Source of the DNA: Opisthocomus hoazin
Taxonomy: Eukaryota; Chordata; Aves; Opisthocomiformes; Opisthocomidae
Direction: 5' to 3'
NCBI RefSeq assembly: GCF_030867145.1
Contig: NC_134436.1
Location: forward strand, 5,208,001 to 5,272,000
DNA length: 64,000 bases
Shown here: in pieces, positions 13,146 through 25,350 of the stretch
Position numbering within the stretch: position 1 is the first letter of the stretch
Layout of the letters: each line of letters starts with the position of its first letter
Program-made: the position numbers and the translations under genes
The notes under the pieces: generated by a model
The model's input: only the letters and a program-made list of their open reading frames with translations
The model's database searches: none
Told to the model about the DNA's origin: nothing

Positions 13146-16100
13146 CTACAGAACAGGAGCACTGTCTTCCAGTCCAAGGCTCTTCCCATGTGCCGACAGC
13201 TGCCGCAGAAGCCCCGAGCCTGTTTCGTTGTGGACTTGGACCTTCTGGGACAAAATCATTTCAAAGAGGGTGCTCATTTCTGAAAGGAAAGTGCTGGCCA
13301 GTCTTGTCCCAGTGGCATTAGAGTCAGCCCCAGCACCTTTGCCGAAGGTCTCAAAGGTCCTTGGTTTCTCCTGCGTTGCAGCTTCTTCATCCTGAGGTGA
13401 ATGCAGAGAGTCGGGGCAGAAGACGTTGTCCTTGTAACTACTGGTGAGTGGCAAGGAGAGCCGAGCCACCCATGCTGGGTCAGCAGCCGTCAGCCTCTTG
13501 AGGGCCAGCTCTGGAGGGAGTGAAAACAAGAACTGTTGGTGAGATGTGGCCTGGAGGAGACCACAAGAGAGAAGAGAAGGGGTGGGTGGGGGGGTGGGGG
13601 GAAGAAAGGAAAAAAAATTGAGAAATGAGGAGACTTCCTGAAATCAGCTGTGAGGGGACTGATTGTAAACAGGTCTAGAGATAAGCTACCAGCAGCATCA
13701 TTCAAACCAGCAGCTTAAAAAAAAACAAACAAACTAGAACTAGTTTAAAACTACTTGGATTTTTGCTGTTTGTTTTTTTTTTTTTAATATAATAACCATT
13801 AGGATCACTTTGCTTTCTCATTTGTTGCAGCCTCAAGTGGCACTTCATTAAATTGTTAGCAAAGCCAGAGAAAGTGAGGGTTTAGGACTGGCTAAAGGGG
13901 AGACGACAATGGAAAGCTTTCAGGGGGGAAGTATCGGGCAGAAAAAAGGTCAGTAGTGGACTTCCCTTATGGGCCACTCTAGGGTGGGAATTTGCTGATA
14001 AGCAGGCATATTGAGACTGAAAAGAAATGGGTTATTGTGAAAACAATAACAGAAGTAGAATGAAATTCTGGATTATAAAACGCACAGCTGGATGGTTGAA
14101 GACTAGTAACAAAAAATTGAGCTATAAAGTAATTGTTCATCAATTGGAAACAGATGAGGAGCAGTGGGAGCCTGGTGTGGGTGTTGGCTGCAGGCTCGTT
14201 AATGTACCAGTAATGTGATTCTGCCCTGAAATGGGTAAATGAAATCATACAATGCGTTGGCCAAGGTATTCCCTGTTGGCATGAAGACATAACCGTGGTA
14301 TTGTTACTAGCTCTGGCGAGACCTGATCAGGAGTGTTACATACAAACCTGATTACCCATCTGTAGGAAAGAGGATCTGAAGTGACAGAAGTGCAGAGAAA
14401 AACTATTGAGATGCAAACAGGAGCGAGTCCAGGCTTACACGATGGAGACCCTAAGAGGCAGAGGTTGCTTAGCCTAAGGAAGCAAATGCTGACTGGTGAT
14501 CTGACTGCAACCTGACATTATTTTGATGAGGTAAGCACCGACAAAGGAAATCTTTATGCTTAAAATAGTGTTGGCAAAAGAAGAAGTGATTATAACTGTC
14601 CATGGATAAACATATACTGGAAATTAAAGGAAGGGCCCCATAGCAGGGTGAGCCTGGAATAGCTTCCTCATCAGACGGCAGGAAAGGAAACAGGGGTTCA
14701 TGTTTTTTGAGGTAGAGCTTTGCAGTTGGTAAACAAGACTCCGTGATGTGGTGCACAGATGCTGCCTTCCAGCCCCGCATGGCTGCATTGCCAAAGCCTA
14801 GCCTGGAACACCTGGGAGGTTTGAAGCGACCGCCAGGTTTGTGAAACACGGAGTCAGAGAACAGCAAAACACGTAGCTGGTGTCTGCTACCAAAACACAA
14901 CGATCCCAATCAGGTGCCAAGAGCTGGTGTCATTATAATAATTATGTGGCTCTGACTTATAAAGTGACCTCTGAAAGGAGAGTCCCCATTTTAATGCACT
15001 TATCATGCTGCTTCCAGAAGATAATCAATACCCTGCCATGGCCTGGGACACGTGGTCCTCAGTCAGTGGCTAGTCAGTCACCGAGACAAGTCTCCTTCCT
15101 CAGCCATCTAAGTAATTAGTCCTTTTTCTCTGAAAAACAGCTGGGTCCTGGGGTGGGATGGGGCTGAAGGTTGGAATTCAAACCTGGTGAGGAGAGAAGG
15201 ACAGATACATCACTTGGATTTTGTTTCAGCTGAAGCCCCAAAGTTCTTTTGTGTTGCTTAACTTCCAGGATGTTTTTCTGCAATCTCGGTATTTTCTTTC
15301 AGTCACAGTGACTGTTCACAGAGTCACAGAATCACAGAATGTCAGGGGTTGGAAGGGACCTCTGTGGGTCATCCAGTCCAACCCCCCTGCCGAAGCAGGG
15401 TCACCCAGAGCAGGCTGCACAGGACCTTGTCCAGGCGGGTCTTGAATATCTCCAGAGAAGGAGACTCCACAAGCTCCCTGGGCAGCCTGTTCCAGGGCTC
15501 CGTCACCCTCAGAGGGAAGAAGTTCTTCCTCATGTTCAGATGGAACTTCCTCTGCTTCAGTTTGTGCCCATTGCCCCTTGTCCTGTCACTGGGCACTACT
15601 GAAAAGAGTTTGGCCCCATCCTCCTGACACCCACCCTGAAGATATTTATAAGCATATATTAGGTCCCCTCTCAGCCTTCTCTTCTTCAGGCTGAACAAGC
15701 CCAGCTCCCTCAGCCTTTCCTCGTAGGAGAGATGCTCCAGTCCCCTCACCATCCTCATAGCCCTCCGCTGGAGTCTCTCCAGTAGTTCCTCATTTTTCTT
15801 GAACTGGGGAGCCCAGAACTGGACGCAGCACTCCAGATGGGGCCTCACTGGGGCAGAGTAGAGGGGGAGGAGAACCTCCCTCGACCTGCTGGCCACATTC
15901 TTAATGCCCCCCCAGGATACCATTGGCCTTCTGTTCCTTAAGAGATCTCCCAACATGCTGAAGTCCCATGATTTTGCTCTAAAACATCCACAGTTCTCCC
16001 CTCCTCAGCCTGCAAGAAGCCACTGCATTCCCTGCATATTCTGAGTCTTCAGCTCTGGAGCAGGGCACAACAGTAGTCTGCTCGCTGCGGGGAGAGACGA

Positions 16101-19100
16101 AACTCAGTGGGTTGATGGTCCTGTGACCATGAAACCTTATAATTAGGTATGTTTAATTTGACGATAACTCTTTACTGCCTTATTTTAATGGTGTTAAGGG
16201 AGCAGGGGTTGTTTCTATAATCAATAAAGCTGTGTCTCTCATCTGCTGCTGCGAGCGCTCTGCTTCGCTGTTGGGGGATCGGTGTTAATAGACACCGGTG
16301 CTGAGTGTTGAGAGTTCAGCCCGCAGCTCGATGCTCACAGCATAAACAACCAGATCGCTGGCTGGGACAGATGACTCGCGCAGTTCCCCCCGCTGCGGGT
16401 AGCACAAAGGCCCAGCCAGCTGTTATGGTCCCCCTGAGCACGAGCAATGCTTCCTTCCTCGCTCTCTCAGGATGCAAGTCCACTTCTCTGTTTGTGTTTG
16501 GGAGAGGAGGAAGGAGTCCAGCAGCTCCGTCTGCGCTCTGTTGCCTTTTCGGGAAGATCATGGTTAAGGTTGTTTTTCAGCACTGAAACAGGGCGGCCTC
16601 CTTCGTGATGTCCAGCACTACTGCACGGGCAGGAAGCCACACCGGCACAGCCTCGGCGTGCACCGCTGGTGTTCACTCTGAAATGCCACTAGTTTGGCAA
16701 AAGGGTTTTTTTTCTATATCAAATCAAAGAAACATGGGAGATGGCACTTCATGGATATGCCTGGCCATAGCACAGATTTTCTAGGATGCTACCCTGTCTG
16801 GGCAGGACTGGATCCAGACAGGTCTGCTGGGCCCATCCACCAGTCCCTTTACTGGGACCAGTGCGTGTCAGTACACCCATGGGATGGAGCTGGGCAGCCT
16901 GTTCGCTCCCTGCTCTTGGCCGCAGGGCCTTTAAATCTGAGGAAGCTTGCAGCTCTTGTTTCACCCAGCCTTTCCTTCATTTGCTCCTTACTAGAATAAA
17001 AGAGCAGGAAGGCAAATGGAGGGAAGCAGCGTGGGTCTCCCTCTAAGAAAGACCACAGAAAATGCCGAACTCTGGAATTAAAACCACCACAGCAGCAAAC
17101 GTCAATGAATTCTTCTTGCTGTGGAGGAGCGCAGAGGCTCCACAATGAAATTTCTGCTACAGGACGTGAGTCAGCCCAACTCTTTCAAATTGAAATGCCA
17201 GTAGAAGTGATTTTTTAGAACAAATCAATAAAAGGAACATGTAGAAAATGTCAGGCCCAGATGGTATTCACCCCGGAGTGCTAGAGGAACTCAGATATGA
17301 AATTGCTTGGTTTATTAACTGCTGTTCGTTAACTACTGCTTCAAATGAATACGGTATCAGAGGAGGGGAAGGTAGAAATTGTGACATGAGTTTTTAAGCA
17401 CATGTAGGTGAATCTGGTACAGGCAGATTCATAGAAATCATTGTGTGCGAGGCTCAGCAGATAGCCGAGTACCTGGTATTCAGACACGAAGTGACGTGAC
17501 ATTTGCAAGGCAGGGAACTGCGTTTTGCAAATTTGTTGGTGTCTGGAAGAGGTAGATGAAGAGTGCTGGTTGACAGAGGCCACCTGAGCTTGCAGAAGAA
17601 CACCAGCCGGGCTCTCTGGGGACCTGAGCTGTCCCTGAATTAACAGCCACGTTCTGCCAGGGACTAATACGTGTTAAAAGCTGGGGAGCGAGGATAGGAA
17701 TAAATAATCTTCCCGCAAAGGGGAGTCGTTAGTGGAGTCCCAGAGTTTTCATTCAGCATAGTGATAAATGATGTAGAGAAGTGGATGGCATTGGTGTTGA
17801 CTCCACTAGAACACCCAATGACAGAAAAGCAGAGGGTTGCTGAAGGACCTATTGATACTGAAGGCCGTGAGCAAAAAGCAGCTGGTGGATTTGTGTCACC
17901 ACCTGTTGGATAATTGTCACGGGGATTGACACATCATGTATTGATGACTCTCCCACCACAGAGGAGGGATTTGGATTTCACCATGGACAGTTTGGTAACA
18001 GAGCTCAGCATGGAGCTTGGGCAGGACAAGAATGAAGAGCAAACCAGAAGACCTCCTTATGCCACCAGAAGACCTTATACCAACAGTGTAGATGTATCCT
18101 AAGCACTGCACACAATTCTGGTCACCACATCTCAATAAAGATATGCTAAAATTAGTAACAGATTCATCATAGGAGATGAGACTGGACTAGTTCCGCCTGG
18201 TGGGAATGAGGTGTCTGATGGGGCTCAAGGGGTCTATAGCATCATGAGGGGCTCGACAAGGACAACTCTTCATCTTTCTCATTCCACATGAACTAGGAGA
18301 CCATGAAACGTAGCGGCTCAGGTCAGCATGGGAAGCAGTTCACATGGAGCATAGTTGAACAGGACTTTACCCCTACGCAACAACAGAGGTCAACCTCACA
18401 AATCAGCTCAACAAGAACAGATACATCCATGGGAGGGAAGATCTGTCAAGAGTGATTAAACACATGAAAAAAATCCAACGTGAAGCTCAGCAAGTCCGTT
18501 TGCTGTAAACTGCCTGGTACCAACAGCAAAGGGTGGTCCATACATGCTGTCCCAAGCATCTGTCACTGTCGGAGCCACTCTAGCAGATGAGATGACCCCT
18601 GGCTTGCTGCAGGCCAGCCAGTTTTATCTCCTGAATGGTGTTAGTGTGTTATTTGAGGAGATCCCGCTGCTGGAGCCCCCCACCAGCCCCAGCATGCTCC
18701 CAGCAGCAAGGCCACCTTACCTGCCTGCGGCTCCAGGAGGGTCTCCAGCTCCTCTCCCACCAGCTGCTGCACGGAGAGCTCGAACCCGCTCTCCGAATCG
18801 CGGTCCTCTGCCTCGCTCTCGCCATGCCCGCTGTCCTTCGTGCTCAGGCAGTCGGCATCCAGCCCCGCAGCCCTGCGAGGGGGCCGAAACGCACGTCACA
18901 CTGCAACCCTCGGCACGACCCTGCCCCGCCAGTTACCTTTAGGGTGGTTGTCTTTATCCCCCATAAAATGACCCGGGGGGGGGGGCATCACTCACAGTAC
19001 CAAAGGCATAATCACTTCAGTCCCCAATTAATGAGTTTGGGGTTTGTTGGTTTTATTTTTTAAAAAAATAAAAATATATTTTAACAAAAGCACTGGGACC

Positions 19101-22100
19101 AGGAGTGCCACGGACCCTCTGAAAACTGCGCGCTGGCTGGGTGCTGGGCTACACGTGGGGCTGCTCCACATTTCTTGCCTGAGAGGGTTTTTATCCTTCT
19201 GCAGGGAAATCCTGAGCAAACAGGGAGCTGCCGGCTCTTCCCCATGAATTCGCAGGAGCTGCTCGTGTGCAGGACAAGGCGAGAGGCACTGCAGCCCAAC
19301 CCTGCCCCAGCAGCCCCAGAGCGGCTCTGCTTCCCTCTCCATCCTCAGCAGATGGAGATGATGATGAGAAAGGTGGAGAAAGCTGTGTCTGTCCATGGGC
19401 TGGGCAGGTGGGGACAGAGGGGACGTGGCAAGACAGCGGTGAAGCCCTGGCATCCTCAGGAGCGTTCAGCCAGAGAAGTCAACAGCATAACTTAATGGGA
19501 ACGCCGCAAAATTTGTCTCTGGGAACATCCTCAGCGCACAGCTGGGATACCTCAGTCCTTCCCGTCCCTGTGAGCAGTGTCTCTCTCACTGGCCACCTGG
19601 CCCGGGGACCGATGCCCTGAACTCAGGTCAACAGGCAACAGCATCTCTAAGCAAGTACCCCGAGCCGTGAGAAAACTCATCCTTGTGCTTCTGGCTCCAA
19701 AGCTGTGCTCGTGAGTGCACCTTCCCATCACCCTTGGAACAAGTCGGGTTCCCCCACCAAGGACCGGCAGGTGGTTCATGGCTGCAGGGGGGCTCAGGTA
19801 GGTGTGGAAGGAGCTACCAAAGGTACCCCAGGCAGGAGGCATAGAGCAGCCCTGGAAGGTAGCTGGATACCAATGGGGAGACAGGACCAGAGGAGCACAG
19901 CTGTCCTGAAGGAGCACCCACCTTCCCAAATTCAGGTCAGCAAAACCAGGAATGAGGTTTTTGCCTTGTGTGTCTGCTGCCCTGGTGTCTCCTGCCCTTG
20001 GAGGCTCTTGGGACCAGTGGGGCTGAAGCGGGGGCAACAGAGGCGCAGAGGAGCGGGGCGTGGGGAGGGCTGAGAGCTGGCCTTACCTGCTGCCGTTCTT
20101 GGCCGTGTACTTGTTTCCCCTGTGGTTTGTTTTGGGCTGGAACTGGCCCTGGTGCAGCAGGGAGAGCAGCTGGGAGATTTGCTGTAAGGCAGGAAAGGCC
20201 TGTTGAGCCCCAGCGATCACCGCTCAAGCTGCTTCCTGCCAGGACGTCCCCTCCGAACCCCCCCCCCCGGCCTTTTTATAGCGTTTCCTCCTCCTGCGGA
20301 TGGGTCGCCATCCCCAGGCAGGGGAAAAACAAGCGGCCGGGCAGCCCACCTGGCCCCCGCGCCGGCCCTGCCTGCCGCTCCCTGCCCATGTGCTCCCCTG
20401 GGGAAGGGAGCGTGGGGTTGTCCCCTTCCCTGTGTGACGGCACCCTCCACCCCGGCTCCCTGGCATCCTCATGGGTGCAGGTAGACCCTGCCCACGGTGG
20501 GGTGGCCGGTCATCCCACCCAGCCCTTGCTGCTGGGGCACCTCTGCCCAGCGCTGGGAGGAGAGACCAGCCAAAGACCATCAGGCTGCACGTTCCCACCA
20601 CCCCGGGGTGTGCAAGAGCTGGGCAAGGAAGGCTTTGTGGGGTGTGGGGGGGTCCATATCCACGCCTCCTGCAACACCTGGGGCAGCTCCTACCTGCACC
20701 GGGGGCGACTCCATCGCGAACTCCCCGGTGGGGCTCTGCTCCGCCAGTGCCACCAGCGACAGCCGGACCAGGCTCCTGAGGATGTGCTGGTGGGCCTGGG
20801 GCTGCCCAGGTCCCCCAGCATCCGTGGGCTGGTCTGGTGGCAGCGGGGGCTCTCCCACGGGCCCCTGCAGTGGCTTCACCAAGCTCCTGCAGTGCAGCGG
20901 TGCATCCGGGGGGCTCACAGGCTCTTTCGCCGAATTTTTCGGTCTGTGGGGCTGGCAGGGCCGGCGCTGCAGGATGGGCAGGTTGAAGGTCTCCTGCTGC
21001 TCATCCAAGTCTTTTTGGGTCCTCTGATTTCTCAGGGTCCTGTAGAGAGTGGGGGTGAGGTGAAGGGGAGCCTGCGGGGACCCCCCCGGCATGGGGGCGG
21101 CTGTGCCGGACAGATCGTCCTGGCAGGGACGGTGGGGCTCAGCCTCCCGCGGCCGGCCCCGGAGCAGCGGGACGAGGTGGATGTCTGCCTTCTGGATCTG
21201 CCTGTGCGGCTTCTTGAGCTGCTGCTGCCTGCGGGCATCCTCTGCCTCCCTGCAGTTGTAGGCCATGCCGTCCTTCTTCTCCTTCTTACGCAAAGACAGG
21301 GTTAAAGCCAAAAGGAGAAGGCACCCACCCAGGAGACCGGCCAGGCAGAGAACGACCACCACAGACGGGTTCAGCCACCCGGGATCCTGGGCTGATATTT
21401 TGGAGAATGCGCCGTGATGCCGGAAAAATAAGTGGACACGGACCACGGTGTGCAGGGGGATGTCTCCCCCATCGCTCACCCGGACCACCAGCTCCTGCTC
21501 GCTGCCGGCAAGGCTGCTGGCATTGCTGGTGTTGAGGAAGACCTGCCCCAAGACAGGGTCCAGGATGAAGAGCCTGGCATCACCCCCGCCCACCAGATCA
21601 TAGCGGAGAGCCCCGTTGATGCCAGAGTCCACATCCTTGGCCATGACGGTGAAGAGGAAGGGAGTGCTGGCACATGACACAAGTGTCGCATTGGTCACTG
21701 CTGCAGTCTCTTGGGTGGTCCCATTCCCAGGGGCCACCCAGAGGCACCCCGTCTCCTCATTGACCAGGACAGAGAGTGTGGCCATGCCTCCCACCAGCAC
21801 TGGTGCAGTGATGATGGGTGCGTTGTCATTCCGGTCAAGCACATCCAGCCTGACAGAGATGTTGGACGCCAGCTTGGGGTGACCACCATCCTCCGCGGTC
21901 ACCAGGAACTCCAGGCTCCTCATCTGCTCATAATCAAAAGCTTGGAGGGCAAAAACATCCCCAGTGGTGGGGTCGATTGAGAGTAGACCTGACACAGAGG
22001 AGTCCGGGATGCTGTAGGTGATTCTCCCGTTGAAACCCAGGTCGGGGTCAGTAGCATGGACAGTGAGCAAGAAGGCAGGTCCTTCACTGTTCTCAGCAAC

Positions 22101-23501
22101 GGCAACCTCATAGGTGGCCTTTTCAAAGGAAGGGGCATTGTCGTTCACATCACTGATGCAGATGGTGAGGTGCTTCAGCACAGCCAAGGAGAGGTCTCCG
22201 TGGTCCCGCGCCAGCAGAGTCAGGTTGTACTCAGCACGCAGCTCCCTGTCTAGCGTGGCATTGGTCATCAACACGTAGCTATGGCTGTTGGTCCTCTTCA
22301 GCCTGAAGTGCTCATACCCTTGACTGAGGGAGCAATGCACTTGCCCGTTGCTTCCTGAGTCGGGGTCACTGGCTGTCACCAGAGCCACGAAGCTGTCTTT
22401 GGGGAGGGCTTCGGAGAGCACGGGTGCCCGTGCAGCCCAGGTGACGTGGACGTCAGGAGCGTTGTCGTTGACATCCAGGACTTTGACCACGATCTTGCAG
22501 TGTGCTGGGATGGGGTTAGCGCCCAGGTCCCGGGCTTGCACATCCAGCTCGTAGGCATGGGTTTCCTCGTAGTCCAGCGGGTGCTTCAGGATGATGCTGC
22601 CCGTGCGGGCATCGATGCCAAAAGCGCTCAGCACCTCCGGGGGTGCGTGCTTGCTCAGGCTGTATTCGATTTCCCCATTGGGACCCTGGTCAGGGTCAGT
22701 GGCCATGACTGTCACGAGGAGGGTCCCAGGCAGAGCATCCTCCCGAACCTCTACCATCAAAGAGCTCTCTGCAAAGACGGGGCTGTTATCATTGGAGTCA
22801 AGGACAATTACTTTAATTAAAGCGGTACCTGATTTTGGCGGCTCCCCGTGATCAGTGGCTGTCAGCACGAGGTCGAAGGAGGAGTGCAGCTCCCGGTCCA
22901 CTTCTTTAACCATGACAAGTTCCGCGTGCCTTGTCCCATCGGAGCTGGAGACAACCTCCAGTGCAAAGTGCTCACTGGGGGAGAGGCTGTAGGAGCAGTG
23001 GGCATTGGGGCCAGCATCGGCATCCAGGGCTCGGTCCAGCGGGATCCGTGTCCTCAGGGATGCACTCTCTGACATCTCCAGCTCCAGCTCGGGCGTGGGG
23101 AACCGCGGTGCGTTGTCATTGATGTCCAGCACTTGAACCTCCACGTGAATCAGAGCCAGGTTTCGGGCAGCCAGCACGTCAAACGAGACCCAGCAAGGAT
23201 CGCTGTGCCGGCACAGCTGCTCCCTGTCCACCCGCCCAGCCGTGCTGAGCACCCCGTCCCCGCTCCCCACGTGCAGCGGGAACCTCCTGGGGGTCTCCAT
23301 CAGCTGGAAGGTATCCGCTGTTTCGCCGCTCTCGCCCCCCTCGAAGTGCTCGGCCAGCGTCCCTATCACCGTTCCCGGCAGCACTTCTTCGAACACCCGG
23401 TACTGCACCGTGAACGTGGCCACCTCCTGGGCATCGGTGGACAGGAAGAGGTACCACCACAAAGCTGGGAGATGGAGACCGGAGCGGCTCAGCAACAGCA
23501 T
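13146..23501 (-). CDS. PCDH12: PCDH12, protocadherin-12 (VE-cadherin-2), complete, four exons
   Basis: PCDH12 is a calcium-dependent adhesion receptor of endothelial and placental cells that, unlike classical cadherins, does not bind catenins. Coding exons on -: 23501-20694, 20181-20087, 18872-18721, 13510-13146; total 3420 nt, 1139 residues (human about 1184). The first exon encodes the signal peptide, six cadherin repeats with calcium linkers (DINDNAP near 126, DSNDNSP 235, DVNDNAP 343 and 451, DRNDNAP 556), a membrane helix near 711-738 and most of the tail, including 'YNCREAE', '[10 protein letters not shown]' and '[13 protein letters not shown]', near-identical to human. Exon 2 opens with '[17 protein letters not shown]'. 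The last exon carries '[13 protein letters not shown]' and '[13 protein letters not shown]'. I chose the ATG at 23501 rather than 23609 because it directly precedes the hydrophobic leader, as in human. Splice phases close exactly. Confidence 0.96.
14290..14870 (+). mobile_element. Ancient CR1/L3-type LINE fragment, antisense to PCDH12
   Basis: Within the 5.2-kb last intron of PCDH12, the order 'gcttagcctaaggaag' (about 14468), 'ataaacatatactggaaatt' (about 14606) and 'agcctggaatagcttcctca' (about 14651) follows the 3' part of old amniote CR1 elements. The sequence is heavily decayed and has no intact reading frame. Boundaries are approximate. Confidence 0.55.
15311..15957 (-). mobile_element. 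CR1 LINE, 5'-truncated, antisense copy
   Basis: This is a well preserved avian CR1 in reverse orientation. The + strand opens with the terminal 'cacagaatcacagaatg' motif and 'ggttggaagggacctctgtg'. The - strand still encodes about 190 residues of the ORF2 C-terminus, including '[14 protein letters not shown]', '[14 protein letters not shown]' and '[18 protein letters not shown]'. Intactness of this frame marks it as much younger than its neighbours in the same intron. It lies in PCDH12 intron 3 in sense orientation. Confidence 0.95.
17225..18500 (+). mobile_element. Long ancient CR1/L3-type LINE ORF2 remnant, antisense to PCDH12
   Basis: The order of relics follows a reverse transcriptase ORF. 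First comes 'ccagatggtattcaccccgg' and 'aggaactcagatatgaaatt' (about 17257-17305), the 'PDGI..' region. Next are 'gtggagtcccagagttttca' and 'gtgataaatgatgtagagaa' (about 17733-17780), the 'GVPQ..NDV' region. Last is 'acaattctggtcaccacatc' with 'aataaagatatgctaaaatt' (about 18112-18153). Frameshifts and stops are frequent. It ends roughly 220 bp before PCDH12 exon 3. Limits are approximate. Confidence 0.7.
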
Positions 23502-23835
23502 GCTGCTGGCAAAGCCCACTGCCCCGCTGCCCCGGCGCGCTGCCGTGGGCTTGCCCGCCTGCCGCCGCATACCCCAATTGTCCTTACAGCGATCGCAAGT
23601 CCTTGGCATCCTCTCCCATCTCCAAGTCCCATAGGCACCAGCCAGCAGTTGGAAAGGAGGAGAAATGCTGACAGAGTCCAGCGGTTGTCCCCTGCCCCAC
23701 CATCGCCAAGGGGTGACTGAGAGACCCAGCTGCTCCCCGGGACGAAGCGCTCAGCCCGGAGCAGAGGGGACCACTGCGGCTTCAGCCGGGGAGCAGCGTC
23801 CGGCCGTCCAGCCGGGCCGGGAGGTGGACCAGGCG

Positions 23836-23867
23836 TGTTTCCTATGGAAACCCCACCTACAGGAAAA
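23836..23867 (-). promoter_or_regulatory. Two ETS-type sites upstream of PCDH12
   Basis: On the - strand 23843-23836 reads AGGAAACA, an ETS core overlapping a forkhead-like AAACA. On the + strand 23859-23867 reads ACAGGAAAA. They lie about 335-365 bases upstream of the PCDH12 ATG in moderately CpG-rich sequence (23720-23960). ETS factors drive most endothelial promoters, so this fits an endothelial gene. Single GGAA cores are frequent by chance, so this is suggestive only. Confidence 0.35.
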
Positions 23868-25284
23868 GGGAGGACCGGGCTGGTACAATGCCTGGGCGGG
23901 ACGGGGGCTGGCGGGGCAGCACGCTGCCCGGCTGGCAGAGAGGTGTGGAAGTGCCCTCAGTTTCCCACCTGCGGGGACCATCGCTGCTGCCTGCGGTCAC
24001 CTGCAAAATGCATTTCACAGGAGGCGCGATCCCTGCAGACAGTGCCTAGCCCACCCGCAAAGCCTCGCACGTGCTTCAAGAAGATGCCTGCAAGGGCCAG
24101 CAACCACGATGGACCTCTGCTCTTGCTTTACCCCAAAGGCTCGTTCCCTGTGCTGTCAGATTTCTGACTCACTTTGATTTATTTTCATTTTGTCTAAATC
24201 CAGCGTGTAATCCCGGGTTCTTGCTCTGCCTTTTGCTGTCAGTTCGGAGGGCAACACACCCACGTCACCTTTTCCAGCACATGGCTTTTGATTATGTCAC
24301 TGCTTCATTTTCATCTGGACACACCAAAATGAGCTAATGAATCACTGGGAGAGCTGCCACATCAAACACAGGCAGGCGGGCACGCTGGAAGAAAGGAGGG
24401 CTCTGGCAGATGCGAGCTGCGTCCTGTCAGGCCTCTCCCCATCCCCTACGTCCGTCTGTCCTGGCCAGCTCCCCCCATCTTGGCACATGCTCTGTCCCCA
24501 GCTCAGCTCTTGCTCTGATTTCCCCAGCATCACCCCTCACCCAGCACTGATTTTGCACCACCAAATCCCTGCTTTGCCTTATTCCAACATCTTACCCTGA
24601 GCCCCCACCTGCAGGCAGCTCACGTGAGGCTGCACAGCCAGACCACCATGTCCATGCTTAGGCAGCCCAGCCTGAAGCTGTTTCACGTGTTCCTCCTGCG
24701 CAGGCAGGGGAGCAGGCAGCTGCCTGCCTGCAGAGCCCGGTTACCCCAAGCTGGGCTCTGCTTCGGGTCTCAGGGTGACTGAAGGCATTCAGGACAGGGA
24801 AGGTCACTGCAGAGGTTTCCTTGGCCATTACAGAGAGCAGAGCATCTTTGTATTGTGGTTTGAGTCCCGCCAGCCACATCATCTTCATCTTGGCCCCCCT
24901 GTATCCATCAGGCAGCCTCCAGCAACCCTGCAGCTGCCATTGCTGTCCTGCACACATCTTGCCCCCCTTCTCCTGCCTTTCCAGGCACCCCAGCACCCCT
25001 ATCCTATTCCCATCCATCTCTGCTCCCCTCACTGTCCTCCTGACAGCTCTGACTTTCCCAGGTCAGGCTCTCCATTGCCTGCATCGCCTCCCAGTTCCCT
25101 GCTTTCATCACTTTTCTTTATTATGGTAAATTTTAATGCCACAGGGAACAGCAAAGCAAAACCACGCCAGTGCTGACCAGCCGTTTTGCCCCGGGTGGGT
25201 TAGTGCCACCGCTCAGCACGCCCGGAGGAAGGGCCAGTGCAGCTCAGCCGTGGTGGGGGGTGGCAGGAGACCCGGTGCTATTCC

Positions 25285-25350
25285 TGGGCTTGGCCCCAGC
25301 TCCAGGTGACCTTTGCCAAGTCATTTCCCTGCTTTGTGCTCTCGCTTCCT
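25285..25350 (+). mobile_element. MIR/CORE-SINE-like fragment
   Basis: The order 'ggtgacctttgccaagtcat' then 'ttccctgctttgtgctc' matches the middle of MIR-type SINEs, where a tRNA-derived head is followed by a conserved CORE. Only the central portion is recognisable, and it is old and diverged. Confidence 0.4.

Noticed and set aside
16190-16300. AATAAA followed by CT-rich sequence, considered as an LTR end
   Set aside because: Only one hexamer and no paired TATA-like or terminal motifs could be identified. Not enough to call an element.
20580-20693. Extension of the PCDH12 first-exon frame past 20694
   Set aside because: Residues after 'SPPVQ' do not resemble PCDH12, a consensus donor (CAG|GTAGGA) sits there, and the next exon continues the human sequence exactly.
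19968-21305. 445-residue + strand open frame
   Set aside because: It lies antisense over PCDH12 exons 1-2 and the intron between. Composition mirrors the GC-rich coding strand and there is no domain.
23502-23609. In-frame upstream ATG of PCDH12 at 23609
   Set aside because: It would add 36 charged residues before the signal peptide. The ATG at 23501 directly precedes the hydrophobic leader, as in human.
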